From the NCBI RefSeq assembly GCF_003611035.1, contig NZ_CP030033.1:1736001-1800000 (forward strand): a stretch of 64,000 bases of DNA. Reading direction: 5' to 3'. Both the position numbers and the translations under genes were made by a program. Every line of letters starts with the position of its first letter. The stretch's first letter is position 1. The notes beneath the pieces were generated by a model that searched no databases, was not told the origin of the DNA, and worked only from the letters and a program-made list of their open reading frames with translations. This stretch comes from Cryobacterium soli. GTDB taxonomy: Bacteria > Actinomycetota > Actinomycetes > Actinomycetales > Microbacteriaceae. Positions 53,319 to 61,472 of this stretch are shown here, piece after piece.

Positions 53319-54866
53319 TCAGCTACCCGCGAGCAGTTTCCACGGCGAGTAGTCCCGGTCGAGCACCGAGCGGTCGGGGCTCTTACCCTGTGACCACCAT
53401 CGGGCCTCGTAGGCCGTGCCGTCGAGCTGCACGATGTCGCCCTGGTCGTAGAGCGTCTCGGCGCTCCAGTCCGGGTAGGTTCCGTCGGGTAGCGTCGGCA
53501 GCGTGAACGGCGTGTCGTTTTCGAGCACGGGGCCGATATAGCTCCACGCTGAACCCTCCTCTCCCAGGCTGGGATCGTCGGGACTGAGGCCGTCTTCGTT
53601 CCACCACTTCGAGACGTAGACGGAGCCGTTCCAGACCACCGTCACTCCCGCGGAGTAGAAACTGCGCGACGACCAGATCGGGTATGGGCTGGTTTCGGGA
53701 TCGTCAGCGACGACGACCGGCTCGGACTCGTCCAGGGGACGAGCGGATGGCGTACCGCTGTATCCCTGGGCCAGCAGTGACCCGAACGTCACACCGGCCT
53801 GCTCGATCCCACTGCAGGAGGTGGCGACCGTGCGAAGGTTCGGGTAGTTGCTGCCGCAGGTCTGGTCCCGGTTGACCGCCCACATGGAGAGGTGGGCCAG
53901 GCCCTTCGCGGTGGCGAATTCGTTGAGCGCGCGGGCGTCGTCCAGGGTGAAGATCTCAGCCTTCACATCGTTCTGGCCGATCATGGGCGTCGCGCCGAGA
54001 AGTGACCACACACCACCGCTGGGAAGATCGAGGTCTCTGGCGTGCCAGATCTCCTCGAGCTGTGTCGCTGTGGCCTGCAGGGCGTCGATGCTCATTGACG
54101 ACATCGAGGCGTCGGTGTCGTCGGTCCCGTAGTTCATCGTCATGAGATTCACGCCGGTGAGGTCGACGCCGGCGTCGAGCATCTCCTCGATCTGGGCAAG
54201 ACCGTTCTCGAGCAGCCCGTAGGGCGCCACGGGAAGGGTCAACCAGACATCGAGCGCACCGCCATCGGCACGGCGTTCCTCCTGCAGCCGGGCGACCGCC
54301 TGGCTGCGGCGAGCCGTCGCCACGTCGTCGTCCAGCATGTCGCCCTCGATGTCGAGGTCCATGACGTCGATGCTGTAGCGATCCATCGTCGTGCGATAGG
54401 CATCCGTGAGCTCGGTCACAGTGGAACACGCCGCCGCGAGCTCGGTGTTGATGGCGCCACCGAACGACACGGCGAGGGGACGGCCCTCACGGTGCATCCG
54501 TTCGACCCGTCGGTCGAGTGCGAAGGTCAGCCCCGCGTCGTCCAAGGTGTGCGTCTTACCCCAGGTGGGAGTGCAATCGTCGTCGTCTGCGGCCACCACG
54601 AAGGCAAGGACGGCCCCGCCGGTGGAGTCGTTGAGGGCGCTGCCGGCGAGTTGTTCGTCCGTCTCGAGGGTGACGTCGTAGTAGCCGGCGAACCAGCGTT
54701 CGGCGACGGGGGCCCCGTCGACAGCGGGAGGGAGGCCAGGCACGATGGCCGCGGCCGTGACGGCGCCGGGGATCATGATCATGGCGGCGAGGCTGAGAAC
54801 CAGCCGCCCGGGCGAGAGCCTGCGCCCCGCGAATCGTGACGTGCTGCGGGCGTGGATCGGGCTCAT
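53319..54866 (-). CDS. Secreted GH18 glycoside hydrolase with two chitin-binding-like modules
   Basis: The protein has 515 residues from the ATG at 54866, which overlaps the upstream glycosyltransferase stop (ATGA). A signal or anchor helix (LVLSLAAMIMIPGAVTAAA) is followed by a GH18 barrel: FAGYYDVT, VSFGGA, and DVMDLDIE (167-174), which is the DxxDxDxE catalytic motif with Glu174. Two CBM5/12-like modules of ~45 residues are at the C-terminus, each with paired Trp (PIWSSRSFYSAG...KWW and YPDWSAETLYDQG...RWW). It should bind and cut chitin or a related beta-GlcNAc polymer. Coupling to a glycan synthase suggests a role in finishing or releasing that polymer. Confidence 0.92.
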   Translation of the reverse strand: MSPIHARSTSRFAGRRLSPGRLVLSLAAMIMIPGAVTAAAIVPGLPPAVDGAPVAERWFAGYYDVTLETDEQLAGSALNDSTGGAVLAFVVAADDDDCTPTWGKTHTLDDAGLTFALDRRVERMHREGRPLAVSFGGAINTELAAACSTVTELTDAYRTTMDRYSIDVMDLDIEGDMLDDDVATARRSQAVARLQEERRADGGALDVWLTLPVAPYGLLENGLAQIEEMLDAGVDLTGVNLMTMNYGTDDTDASMSSMSIDALQATATQLEEIWHARDLDLPSGGVWSLLGATPMIGQNDVKAEIFTLDDARALNEFATAKGLAHLSMWAVNRDQTCGSNYPNLRTVATSCSGIEQAGVTFGSLLAQGYSGTPSARPLDESEPVVVADDPETSPYPIWSSRSFYSAGVTVVWNGSVYVSKWWNEDGLSPDDPSLGEEGSAWSYIGPVLENDTPFTLPTLPDGTYPDWSAETLYDQGDIVQLDGTAYEARWWSQGKSPDRSVLDRDYSPWKLLAGS

Positions 54867-57205
54867 CGCAGGGCTCCAACGGTAGTCAGGGATCCGTCGT
54901 CGACGACGACCGACCAGAGCGGGGCGGTGCTGGGCGCCGTCGCGGGTGCGCGCGGTGAGTCGACCCAGACCCAGTTCAGCCAGCCGAACCACAGATCGCT
55001 GATTGTGGCGCGGATGCCGATGAGTCCGAAGACTCCCCACGCGGCGGCAAGCGCCGTGAACGAGGCGAACGCCGTGGTGCCCCAGTCTCCGACGAGGCCG
55101 GCTCGCACCGCGATGGTGGCCGCACCGGCGACGATCAGGAGCGGGGCCAAAGCGTAGAGCGCGGACGCCGGCGTGCGGGTGCTCACCTTGGGGGTGCGCG
55201 CGAAACGGGCCTTGCGGTCCGTGAGAACCTGCACGACCGAGGCGATGCTGCCCGCCAGGTTCGCCGGCAGGATGAGCAGGTTCAGTGCATAGATGCCGAT
55301 GACATCCCGACGTCGGTAGCCCAGGTAGCGCAGGTCCGACGCCATCTCGGCGAAGTACGGGGCGGCGATGAGGAGCAGTTGGAAGGTCACCAGTTGCCCA
55401 CCGAGGGGGTTCAGGACCAACACCGCGATCAGGCCGAGGGTGACCCAGGTGATCGAGCCCAGGTAGTTGGTGCGCAGAACCCTGTTCGTCAACGGGAGAG
55501 GCGTACCCTGTCGGCGTCGTGTGACGATGAAGTCGTGCAGCCGAGGCAGAACCAGTAAGCCGCCGTCTGCCCAGCGTCGGCGTTGGATGACGAGGCTGCC
55601 GAAGTCGGGCGGGGTCGCGCTGTAGCTCAGTCGCTCGGGATAGTTGACCAGTGCCCAGCCGTGGGCGGCGATGTCGATGCTCGACTCGGTGTCTTCGATC
55701 GCGGTGCGGTCGGAGATGAAGCGCACCACGTGCACGCCGTCTTCGTCGCTCTCGCGCCGGATGTCCTCGAGGGCCGAGCGGCGCAGCACGGCGTTCGCGC
55801 CCACCCAGTAGGTGGCGCCGAACGAGGTCAGCCCCTGGTGCAGGATGTGCTGGAGGTCGGTGGTGGCGCCGGCGAGGCGCTCGATGCGGGTCGGGGCTCC
55901 CCGGTAGGCCGAGTACGGCGTCTGGGCAACGGCTATCGCGGCGCTCTCCGGCTGGTCGAGCAGGTGCACGAGCCGCAGGCAGTATTCGGGCAGCAGCATC
56001 GAATCGGCGTCCAGGGTCAGCACGAAATCAGTATCCGGTGCCTCGAGAATCACCGATGAGCCGAATGCCGTCGACTCGGCGGCGTTGTCGGGGTCGAGGC
56101 GCACCAGGGTGAGGCCACGGCTGTCTCGCTGCTCGCGGTACCGCCCACCGAGAAGGCCGAGGTAGCTGTTGAGGTTCATGGCCTTGTTGGGCGCGTGGGA
56201 GAGCGAGGCGTACCGCTTGCGCTCGAAGGCGCTCATCTCCACGGTGAAAATGTTGAGCAGTCGCAGCAGGACCTGTTCGGCTCTCGCGTGCGATAGGGGG
56301 CTCTCGTCGTTCTCGAGGGCATCGTGCAGGGCCGTTGCCGTGGCGTCCAGAGTCGCAGCCAGGCCGCGCAGAACCTGATCCACGAAGAAGACCTCCACGT
56401 GGGTGCGCGTGGATTGCGCATCAGCCAGGTCACGGAGCCACCGCGCCGCGGTGGCGTGTTCCCGCACCACGATCTCGGTCGCTTCGGCTGCGCCTGGGCG
56501 CCCACGTTTGCCGGCCCCCGAGCTGTGCAGGCGCGCCCACGCGGCTTCGAGGCGCATCCGCATCGGCGCGAGTTGGGCCATGATCTCGTCGCCGAGCAGT
56601 CGGCTGCGTTCGAGGGACTCCCGGGCTGCCGGATCGGTGGGGTCCGGGTCGTCGTCGATGAGCAGAACGACGTTGAGGTTCGGGAACTCCTGCAGTGCGA
56701 CCGACCACAGCGACATGCGCACCAGGTCGGGGTCTTCATCCCTCGACGGCAGTAGGGCGACCAGACGGGGTGCAGCACCACTGGCGAGCTGGGGCTCGGG
56801 CCGATCCAGAGCGGACTCCGGCGCCTGCTCGTCCTCGCGCATCCGCGAGACGTGCTCGTCGAGGGTGATCCGACGCACGCGACGGTGCGCCGCGAAACGC
56901 GGGAGCGCGCCCGAGCGGGCGAGCAGGTACATGCAGGCCGAGAAGGTGAGCAGCGTCACCGAGACCAGGAACACTATGGTCTCCACAAGCTGGGTGGCGC
57001 CGGCCAGGGCGTCGCCGCGGGCGAGGGTCACCACGACGGTGACGAGGTATGACAGCCAGAGCAACAACGACAGGGCAGGGGCGAAGCGGGCCCGAGCCAG
57101 CCGGGCGGGCGAGGGAATGGCGTGCAGCACGGGTTGAGGAGCCGGATCCTTGTCCGTACCCCGTTGGCGGCGTGGCCGCAGTGTCTTGTCGGTCTTGGCG
57201 CTCAC
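54863..57205 (-). CDS. Membrane GT2 glycosyltransferase (cellulose/chitin synthase-like)
   Basis: This 780-residue processive-type enzyme starts at the GTG at 57205 (GGGGA eight bases upstream). Two N-terminal helices lie at about residues 40-95. The GT2 domain has VVLLIDDDPDPTD (UDP site), FVLTLDADSMLLPEY (the D-x-D metal site), a VRFISDRTAIEDTESSID acceptor region and VIQRRRWADGG (the Q-x-x-R-W product site). Several C-terminal helices follow. A ~130-residue helical insert lies between the first Asp and the D-x-D (residues ~190-320), unusual for the family. It is coupled by ATGA to a GH18 protein and converges on a two-component system. The polymer made is not known. Confidence 0.9.
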   Translation of the reverse strand: MSAKTDKTLRPRRQRGTDKDPAPQPVLHAIPSPARLARARFAPALSLLLWLSYLVTVVVTLARGDALAGATQLVETIVFLVSVTLLTFSACMYLLARSGALPRFAAHRRVRRITLDEHVSRMREDEQAPESALDRPEPQLASGAAPRLVALLPSRDEDPDLVRMSLWSVALQEFPNLNVVLLIDDDPDPTDPAARESLERSRLLGDEIMAQLAPMRMRLEAAWARLHSSGAGKRGRPGAAEATEIVVREHATAARWLRDLADAQSTRTHVEVFFVDQVLRGLAATLDATATALHDALENDESPLSHARAEQVLLRLLNIFTVEMSAFERKRYASLSHAPNKAMNLNSYLGLLGGRYREQRDSRGLTLVRLDPDNAAESTAFGSSVILEAPDTDFVLTLDADSMLLPEYCLRLVHLLDQPESAAIAVAQTPYSAYRGAPTRIERLAGATTDLQHILHQGLTSFGATYWVGANAVLRRSALEDIRRESDEDGVHVVRFISDRTAIEDTESSIDIAAHGWALVNYPERLSYSATPPDFGSLVIQRRRWADGGLLVLPRLHDFIVTRRRQGTPLPLTNRVLRTNYLGSITWVTLGLIAVLVLNPLGGQLVTFQLLLIAAPYFAEMASDLRYLGYRRRDVIGIYALNLLILPANLAGSIASVVQVLTDRKARFARTPKVSTRTPASALYALAPLLIVAGAATIAVRAGLVGDWGTTAFASFTALAAAWGVFGLIGIRATISDLWFGWLNWVWVDSPRAPATAPSTAPLWSVVVDDGSLTTVGALR

Positions 57206-57344
57206 AATTGGCGTCCCCTTTCGGGCAGGGGCGCACACGGGAACTCCCCCGTCGTGCGCGAGAGGGGGGCCTTGAGATGAAGGCGCGCCGCGACTCCCTG
57301 CATTCACAGTGTGTCGGCCGGCATGATGCCACGACCGGGGTCCC

Positions 57345-57364
57345 AACCACCGATTCTGGTGGTT
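57345..57364. promoter_or_regulatory. Inverted repeat upstream of the GT2 gene
   Basis: AACCACC-GATTCT-GGTGGTT is a perfect 7-6-7 inverted repeat 140 bp before the GT2 start, in a 274-bp non-coding gap (57206-57479). A regulator site is possible. No -35/-10 pair is evident. Confidence 0.4.
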
Positions 57365-57428
57365 CTCACACGGCCACCGGTGGCTCCAACGCGGCCACGC
57401 CAGTCCGCGGCCACGCCAGTCCGGGGCG

Positions 57429-57492
57429 ATGTCAGCCTCGGGCCGTGTCAGCCTTGGGCCGTGTCAGCCGCGGGCCGTGTCAGCCGCGGGCG
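57429..57492. repeat. 16-bp tandem repeat, 4 units
   Basis: There are four units of GTGTCAGCCGCGGGCC type, the last two nearly identical. The final unit contains the stop codon of the esterase gene (57480-57482). Confidence 0.85.
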
Positions 57493-58328
57493 AACCTGGT
57501 CGAGCCGTCGAGCCAGGCCGCCATCCGCCCGATGCTGGCGAGTGCGCCGGGGTTCGCCGGTTCGTTGAGATGGCCATGACGCGTGCCAGGTTCGCGGAAG
57601 ACCGCCACATCCACGCCCGCCAACGCGAGCTCGGCCGCGAAGGCCTGCCCGGATGCGCGCAGACTGTCGTGCTCGGAATTGAGCACGAATGTGGGCGGCA
57701 GTCCGCTCAGGTCGTGTCCGCCCGGGAACGCGTACGGGTTGTCGAGCTCGGCCGGATCACCCACGTAATTGAGGTTCATCGCCCGCACATCGTCGGGCTC
57801 GAAGCGGGCATCAGCGGGTAGCACCTCGATCTTCTGCGCGAGTTCCGCGGCGGGGTGGGGCAAGGCGCTGTGCACCAGCGGGTAGGCCAGGAGCAGCGAT
57901 GACGGCTGGGGGCCGCCGGCATCCCGCAATCGGAGCGCCGCCCCTGCGGCGAGATCGCCACCGGCGCTCGCCCCGCCCAGCGACAGCCTGCCGGAGTCGA
58001 TACCGAGCTCGGCGGCGTGCTCGAGGGCCCAGCGGACTGCCGCAGCAACCTCCTCGGATGCGACGGGGAAGAGCACCCCGTCACGCGCCGGTTCGCTGTC
58101 GGTGAGAGCCGTCGACACTGGCGCGAGCCTGTAGTCGACACTGACGACGGTGATGCCGCGGGCCGCGAGGTCCTGGGCGACCCAGTGCGCCTCGGGCATG
58201 TCTAGGTCGCCCCAGGCGAAACCCCCGCCGTGCGCCCACACCAGCCCCGGTGCCCAAGCCACGGCTTCGGCCCGATAGATGCGAATCGGGATGGTGCCGT
58301 GCGGGCCGGGAATCGTGAGGGAATCCAT
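57480..58328 (-). CDS. Alpha/beta-hydrolase, HSL-type esterase
   Basis: The 282-residue esterase of the hormone-sensitive lipase family has the oxyanion motif WAHGGGFAWGDLDMPE. The nucleophile Ser is in LGGASAGGDLAAG, the Asp in VLNSEHDSLRASG, and the His in TRHGHLNEP. The ATG at 58328 has GGAGG eight bases upstream. No signal peptide is present, so it acts in the cytoplasm on short-chain esters. Neighbouring GH78, GH43 and GH3 genes suggest deacylation of plant glycans or glycosides, but that is inference. Its last codons lie in a tandem repeat. Confidence 0.93.
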   Translation of the reverse strand: MDSLTIPGPHGTIPIRIYRAEAVAWAPGLVWAHGGGFAWGDLDMPEAHWVAQDLAARGITVVSVDYRLAPVSTALTDSEPARDGVLFPVASEEVAAAVRWALEHAAELGIDSGRLSLGGASAGGDLAAGAALRLRDAGGPQPSSLLLAYPLVHSALPHPAAELAQKIEVLPADARFEPDDVRAMNLNYVGDPAELDNPYAFPGGHDLSGLPPTFVLNSEHDSLRASGQAFAAELALAGVDVAVFREPGTRHGHLNEPANPGALASIGRMAAWLDGSTRFARG

Positions 58329-58402
58329 AGTCAGATCCTCCCAGCAACTCGCGCGGGGCCGGACCCGACACGCGTCGAGGCTCCGCTGACTTCGCTCGCG
58401 TA

Positions 58403-58440
58403 CTAGAAACCTAATACCGAATGACTATATGGTTTTAGAA
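58403..58440. promoter_or_regulatory. AT-rich promoter/operator patch before GH78
   Basis: This patch is strikingly AT-rich for the region, with an imperfect inverted repeat CTAGAAACC / GGTTTTAG and a TATAT core, in the 180-bp divergent spacer between the esterase and the rhamnosidase genes. It probably holds promoter elements; the exact boxes are not assigned. Confidence 0.4.
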
Positions 58441-58508
58441 CGGCCAGCGGGCCGTCCTGGGCCGCCCGCAACCCTTCTGCCCCGTGCCACCATCTCAATG
58501 GAGAGATC

Positions 58509-61370
58509 ATGATTCAGCCCACTTCGTTCCCCGTCGTCGTGTCCGCTCTCTGGGCCGAGGGCCGCGGCCGCCCGGATTTTCTTGCGACCGGCACTCCCGC
58601 CCTGTCCTGGCGGGTGCAAACGGATGCGCCGGGCTGGCAGCAGTACTCCTACACGCTGGAGACTCGGCGCGGGTCGTTCGTTCGCCGCGAGCGCCGCCAC
58701 ACCGTGGCGTCGCAGCACCAGCCGTGGGCGGACGGTCCACTCGGGGCCTACGAGCGGGCCGCTGTGCGGGTGCGAGTGGTCGGCACGGACGGGTCGGTTT
58801 CGGAGTTCAGCGACTGGATGGAGCTGCGCACCGGACCACTCTCCCCCGTCGACTGGGCGGCGCCGTTTATCGCCGTGTCCGGCCCCGTCACCGCAACTGC
58901 AACCGCAACCGCGGATCGCGGCACCACCCGGTTCCGCACCCTTGTCGACGCCGCCCCTGGCCTGGTCTTGGCCGTTCTCTCGGCCACCGCGCACGGCGTC
59001 TACCAGGCGGTGATCAATGGCCGGGTCGTCGGCGATGAGGTGCTCACCCCCGGCTGGACCAGCTATGACGACAGGCTCACCGTGCAGTCCTACGACGTGA
59101 CCGGCCTCGTGACCGAGGGCGCCAACGTGCTCGGCGCCACTGTTGCCGACGGCTGGTATGGCGAGCACTTCGGTTTCGACGGCAGTTTTGCGCGGGGCTA
59201 CCCCGGGCCGCGGGCGCTCTCGATGCAGCTGCGCCTGGAGTACGCGGACGGCCGGGTTCAGACCGTCGTCACCGATGAGACCTGGACCGGGAGCGACACC
59301 GGCCCTGTCATCCGGGCCGGTATCTACCCCGGCGAGAGTTTCGACGCCCGCTTGGACGATGCCGCGCTGGCCGACCCCGGTACGGCATTGCCGCATCCGC
59401 TACGCGTTACCGTCCTCGGCGCCGACCTCGCGAACCCGGCCCGACTCACCCCGTCGTTCGCCCCTCCGGTGCGCCGCATCGAACACCTGGCCGTGGAATC
59501 GGTGACCACGAGTCCAAACGGCGCGACCCTGCTCGACTTCGGCCAGAACCTGGTCGGTTGGCTCGAACTGACCATCGATGCCCCGGCCGGCCACACTGTG
59601 ACTCTGCGGCACGCGGAGGTGCTCGAGAACGGCGAGCTCGGGGTACGGCCGCTACGGTTCGCGGAGGCCACCGACACCTTCACGGGCGACGGCGGCGGCC
59701 CGCGCGTCTGGAGCCCCGCGTTTACCTTCCACGGCTTCCGCTACGCCGAGGTCACCGGCTGGCCCGGCGAGCTGCGGTCGGAGGACATCCGCGCGGTGGT
59801 CGTGCACAACGACATGGTGCGCACCGGCTACCTGGAGACCAGCAACCCCCAACTCAATCAACTACACCGGAACGTGTTGTGGGGCATGCGCGGTAATTTC
59901 CTCAGCCTGCCCACCGACTGCCCGCAGCGTGACGAACGGCTCGGCTGGACCGGCGACATCCAGGCGTTCGCGCCCACCGCCGGCTATCTCTATGACGTGT
60001 CCGGTTTCCTCGGCTCCTGGCTGCGTGACCTGGCCGCCGAACAGCGCCGGGCCGACGGGGTCGTTACATTCGTGGTGCCCAACCCGCTGCCGATGACCCC
60101 GATGGCCGCCGCCGCGTGGGGCGACGCCGGCACCCTGGTTCCGGATGCGCTCTACGGGCGCTACGGCGACCGGGCCGCGCTGGCCGCCCAGTACGAGAGC
60201 ATGCGGGCCTGGGTCGATGTGGTCGACGCTCTCGCCGGAGCCGACCATCTCTGGACCGGCGGCTTCCAATTCGGCGACTGGCTCGACCCGAGCGCCCCGC
60301 CGGAGAACCCGGCCGCAGCCAAGACCGACCCCGACATCGTGGCCACGGCGTACTTCTTCCGTTCCACCAGCCGGCTGGCCGCTGCCGCCGAGGTGCTCGG
60401 CCGCACCTCAGACGCCGCCAGGTACGGCCGTCTGGCCGACGACATCCGGGTCGCCTTCGTCGCCGAGTACGTCACCCCGGCGGGGCGGATGCTCTCGGAC
60501 GCCCACACCGCGTATGCCCTGGCCATCGGGTTCGGGCTGCTCACCGACCCGGTGCTGGTGGCCAAGGCCGGCGCCCGGCTGGCTGAGCTGGTGCGCTCGC
60601 ACGGCTACCGCATCGGCACCGGCTTCGTCGGCACCCCGCTGATCTGCGACGCGCTGTGCCTGGGCGGCCAGAGCGAGGTGGCGTTCCGGCTGCTGCTCGA
60701 GGAGGGCTGCCCGTCGTGGCTGTACCCGGTGTCGATGGGCGCCACCACCATCTGGGAACGCTGGGACAGCATGCTGCCCGACGGCAGCATCAACCCGGGC
60801 GAGATGACCTCGTTCAACCACTACGCCCTCGGCGCGGTCGCCGACTGGATGCACCGCGCCATCGGCGGCATCGCGCCCGGCGAACCCGGCTCACGGGTGA
60901 CCCTGGTGGCCCCGGTTCTCGGCGGCGGGATCACGAGCGCATCGGCGTCGCTCGACACCGGTTACGGCCCGGTCACGGTGGACTGGACGCTCACCGGCAG
61001 CACCTTCGCCCTGATGGTGTCTGTACCGCCGAACACCACGGCCGTGGTGCGGCTGCCGGGGTCGGCCGCAACCGTGGAGGTGGGCTCCGGCGCGCACGAG
61101 TGGGTCACCGATGTGGCCGCTCTCGTGGCAGCCCCCGCGCCGGCGCCGCTGAGCATGCAGACCTCACTGTCGGAGATCATCGACGACGCCGGCGCGGCAT
61201 CCGCCCTACAGGCGCTGTTCGCCGAGGTGGGCTACGTCATCGGCCTGGGTTGGACCACGGGCGGCCGATGGAAGAGCAATTCCCCGCTCGACACCTCCCT
61301 CATCATGATGCCGCCGGCCGGCGTGGCCCGGGTGCAGCAGCTACTCACCGAGCTCAACGCCCGCCACTAG
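58509..61370 (+). CDS. Alpha-L-rhamnosidase, GH78
   Basis: The 953-residue enzyme removes terminal rhamnose from plant glycosides or rhamnogalacturonan. Bacterial rhamnosidase N-terminal beta domains come first. The (alpha/alpha)6 barrel then has LSLPTDCPQRDERLGWTGD (the catalytic Asp region) and TTIWERWDSMLPDGS (the general base Glu). There is no signal peptide, so substrates are imported first. GGAGAG precedes the ATG. It is divergent from an esterase gene and convergent with a GH43-GH3 pair, forming a small plant-glycan utilisation set. Confidence 0.95.
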   Translation: MIQPTSFPVVVSALWAEGRGRPDFLATGTPALSWRVQTDAPGWQQYSYTLETRRGSFVRRERRHTVASQHQPWADGPLGAYERAAVRVRVVGTDGSVSEFSDWMELRTGPLSPVDWAAPFIAVSGPVTATATATADRGTTRFRTLVDAAPGLVLAVLSATAHGVYQAVINGRVVGDEVLTPGWTSYDDRLTVQSYDVTGLVTEGANVLGATVADGWYGEHFGFDGSFARGYPGPRALSMQLRLEYADGRVQTVVTDETWTGSDTGPVIRAGIYPGESFDARLDDAALADPGTALPHPLRVTVLGADLANPARLTPSFAPPVRRIEHLAVESVTTSPNGATLLDFGQNLVGWLELTIDAPAGHTVTLRHAEVLENGELGVRPLRFAEATDTFTGDGGGPRVWSPAFTFHGFRYAEVTGWPGELRSEDIRAVVVHNDMVRTGYLETSNPQLNQLHRNVLWGMRGNFLSLPTDCPQRDERLGWTGDIQAFAPTAGYLYDVSGFLGSWLRDLAAEQRRADGVVTFVVPNPLPMTPMAAAAWGDAGTLVPDALYGRYGDRAALAAQYESMRAWVDVVDALAGADHLWTGGFQFGDWLDPSAPPENPAAAKTDPDIVATAYFFRSTSRLAAAAEVLGRTSDAARYGRLADDIRVAFVAEYVTPAGRMLSDAHTAYALAIGFGLLTDPVLVAKAGARLAELVRSHGYRIGTGFVGTPLICDALCLGGQSEVAFRLLLEEGCPSWLYPVSMGATTIWERWDSMLPDGSINPGEMTSFNHYALGAVADWMHRAIGGIAPGEPGSRVTLVAPVLGGGITSASASLDTGYGPVTVDWTLTGSTFALMVSVPPNTTAVVRLPGSAATVEVGSGAHEWVTDVAALVAAPAPAPLSMQTSLSEIIDDAGAASALQALFAEVGYVIGLGWTTGGRWKSNSPLDTSLIMMPPAGVARVQQLLTELNARH

Positions 61371-61381
61371 CAGCGGCGCGA

Positions 61382-61453
61382 GCGCAACTGTTGCCCGAGC
61401 GGACTTCTGCGGCCGGCGCGGCGGCCGCAGAAGTCCGCTTCGGGAACAGTCGC
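61382..61453. repeat. Long intergenic palindrome between GH78 and GH43
   Basis: Arms of ~32 bases, with the inner parts GCGGACTTCTGCGGCC and GGCCGCAGAAGTCCGC perfectly inverted and the outer parts AACTGTTGCCCGA / TCGGGAACAGT near-perfect. A 7-base centre separates them. It fills the 102-bp gap between convergent genes and is likely a bidirectional terminator or REP-like element. Confidence 0.78.
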
Positions 61454-61472
61454 GGGCGGGTGGATGGTCGCG

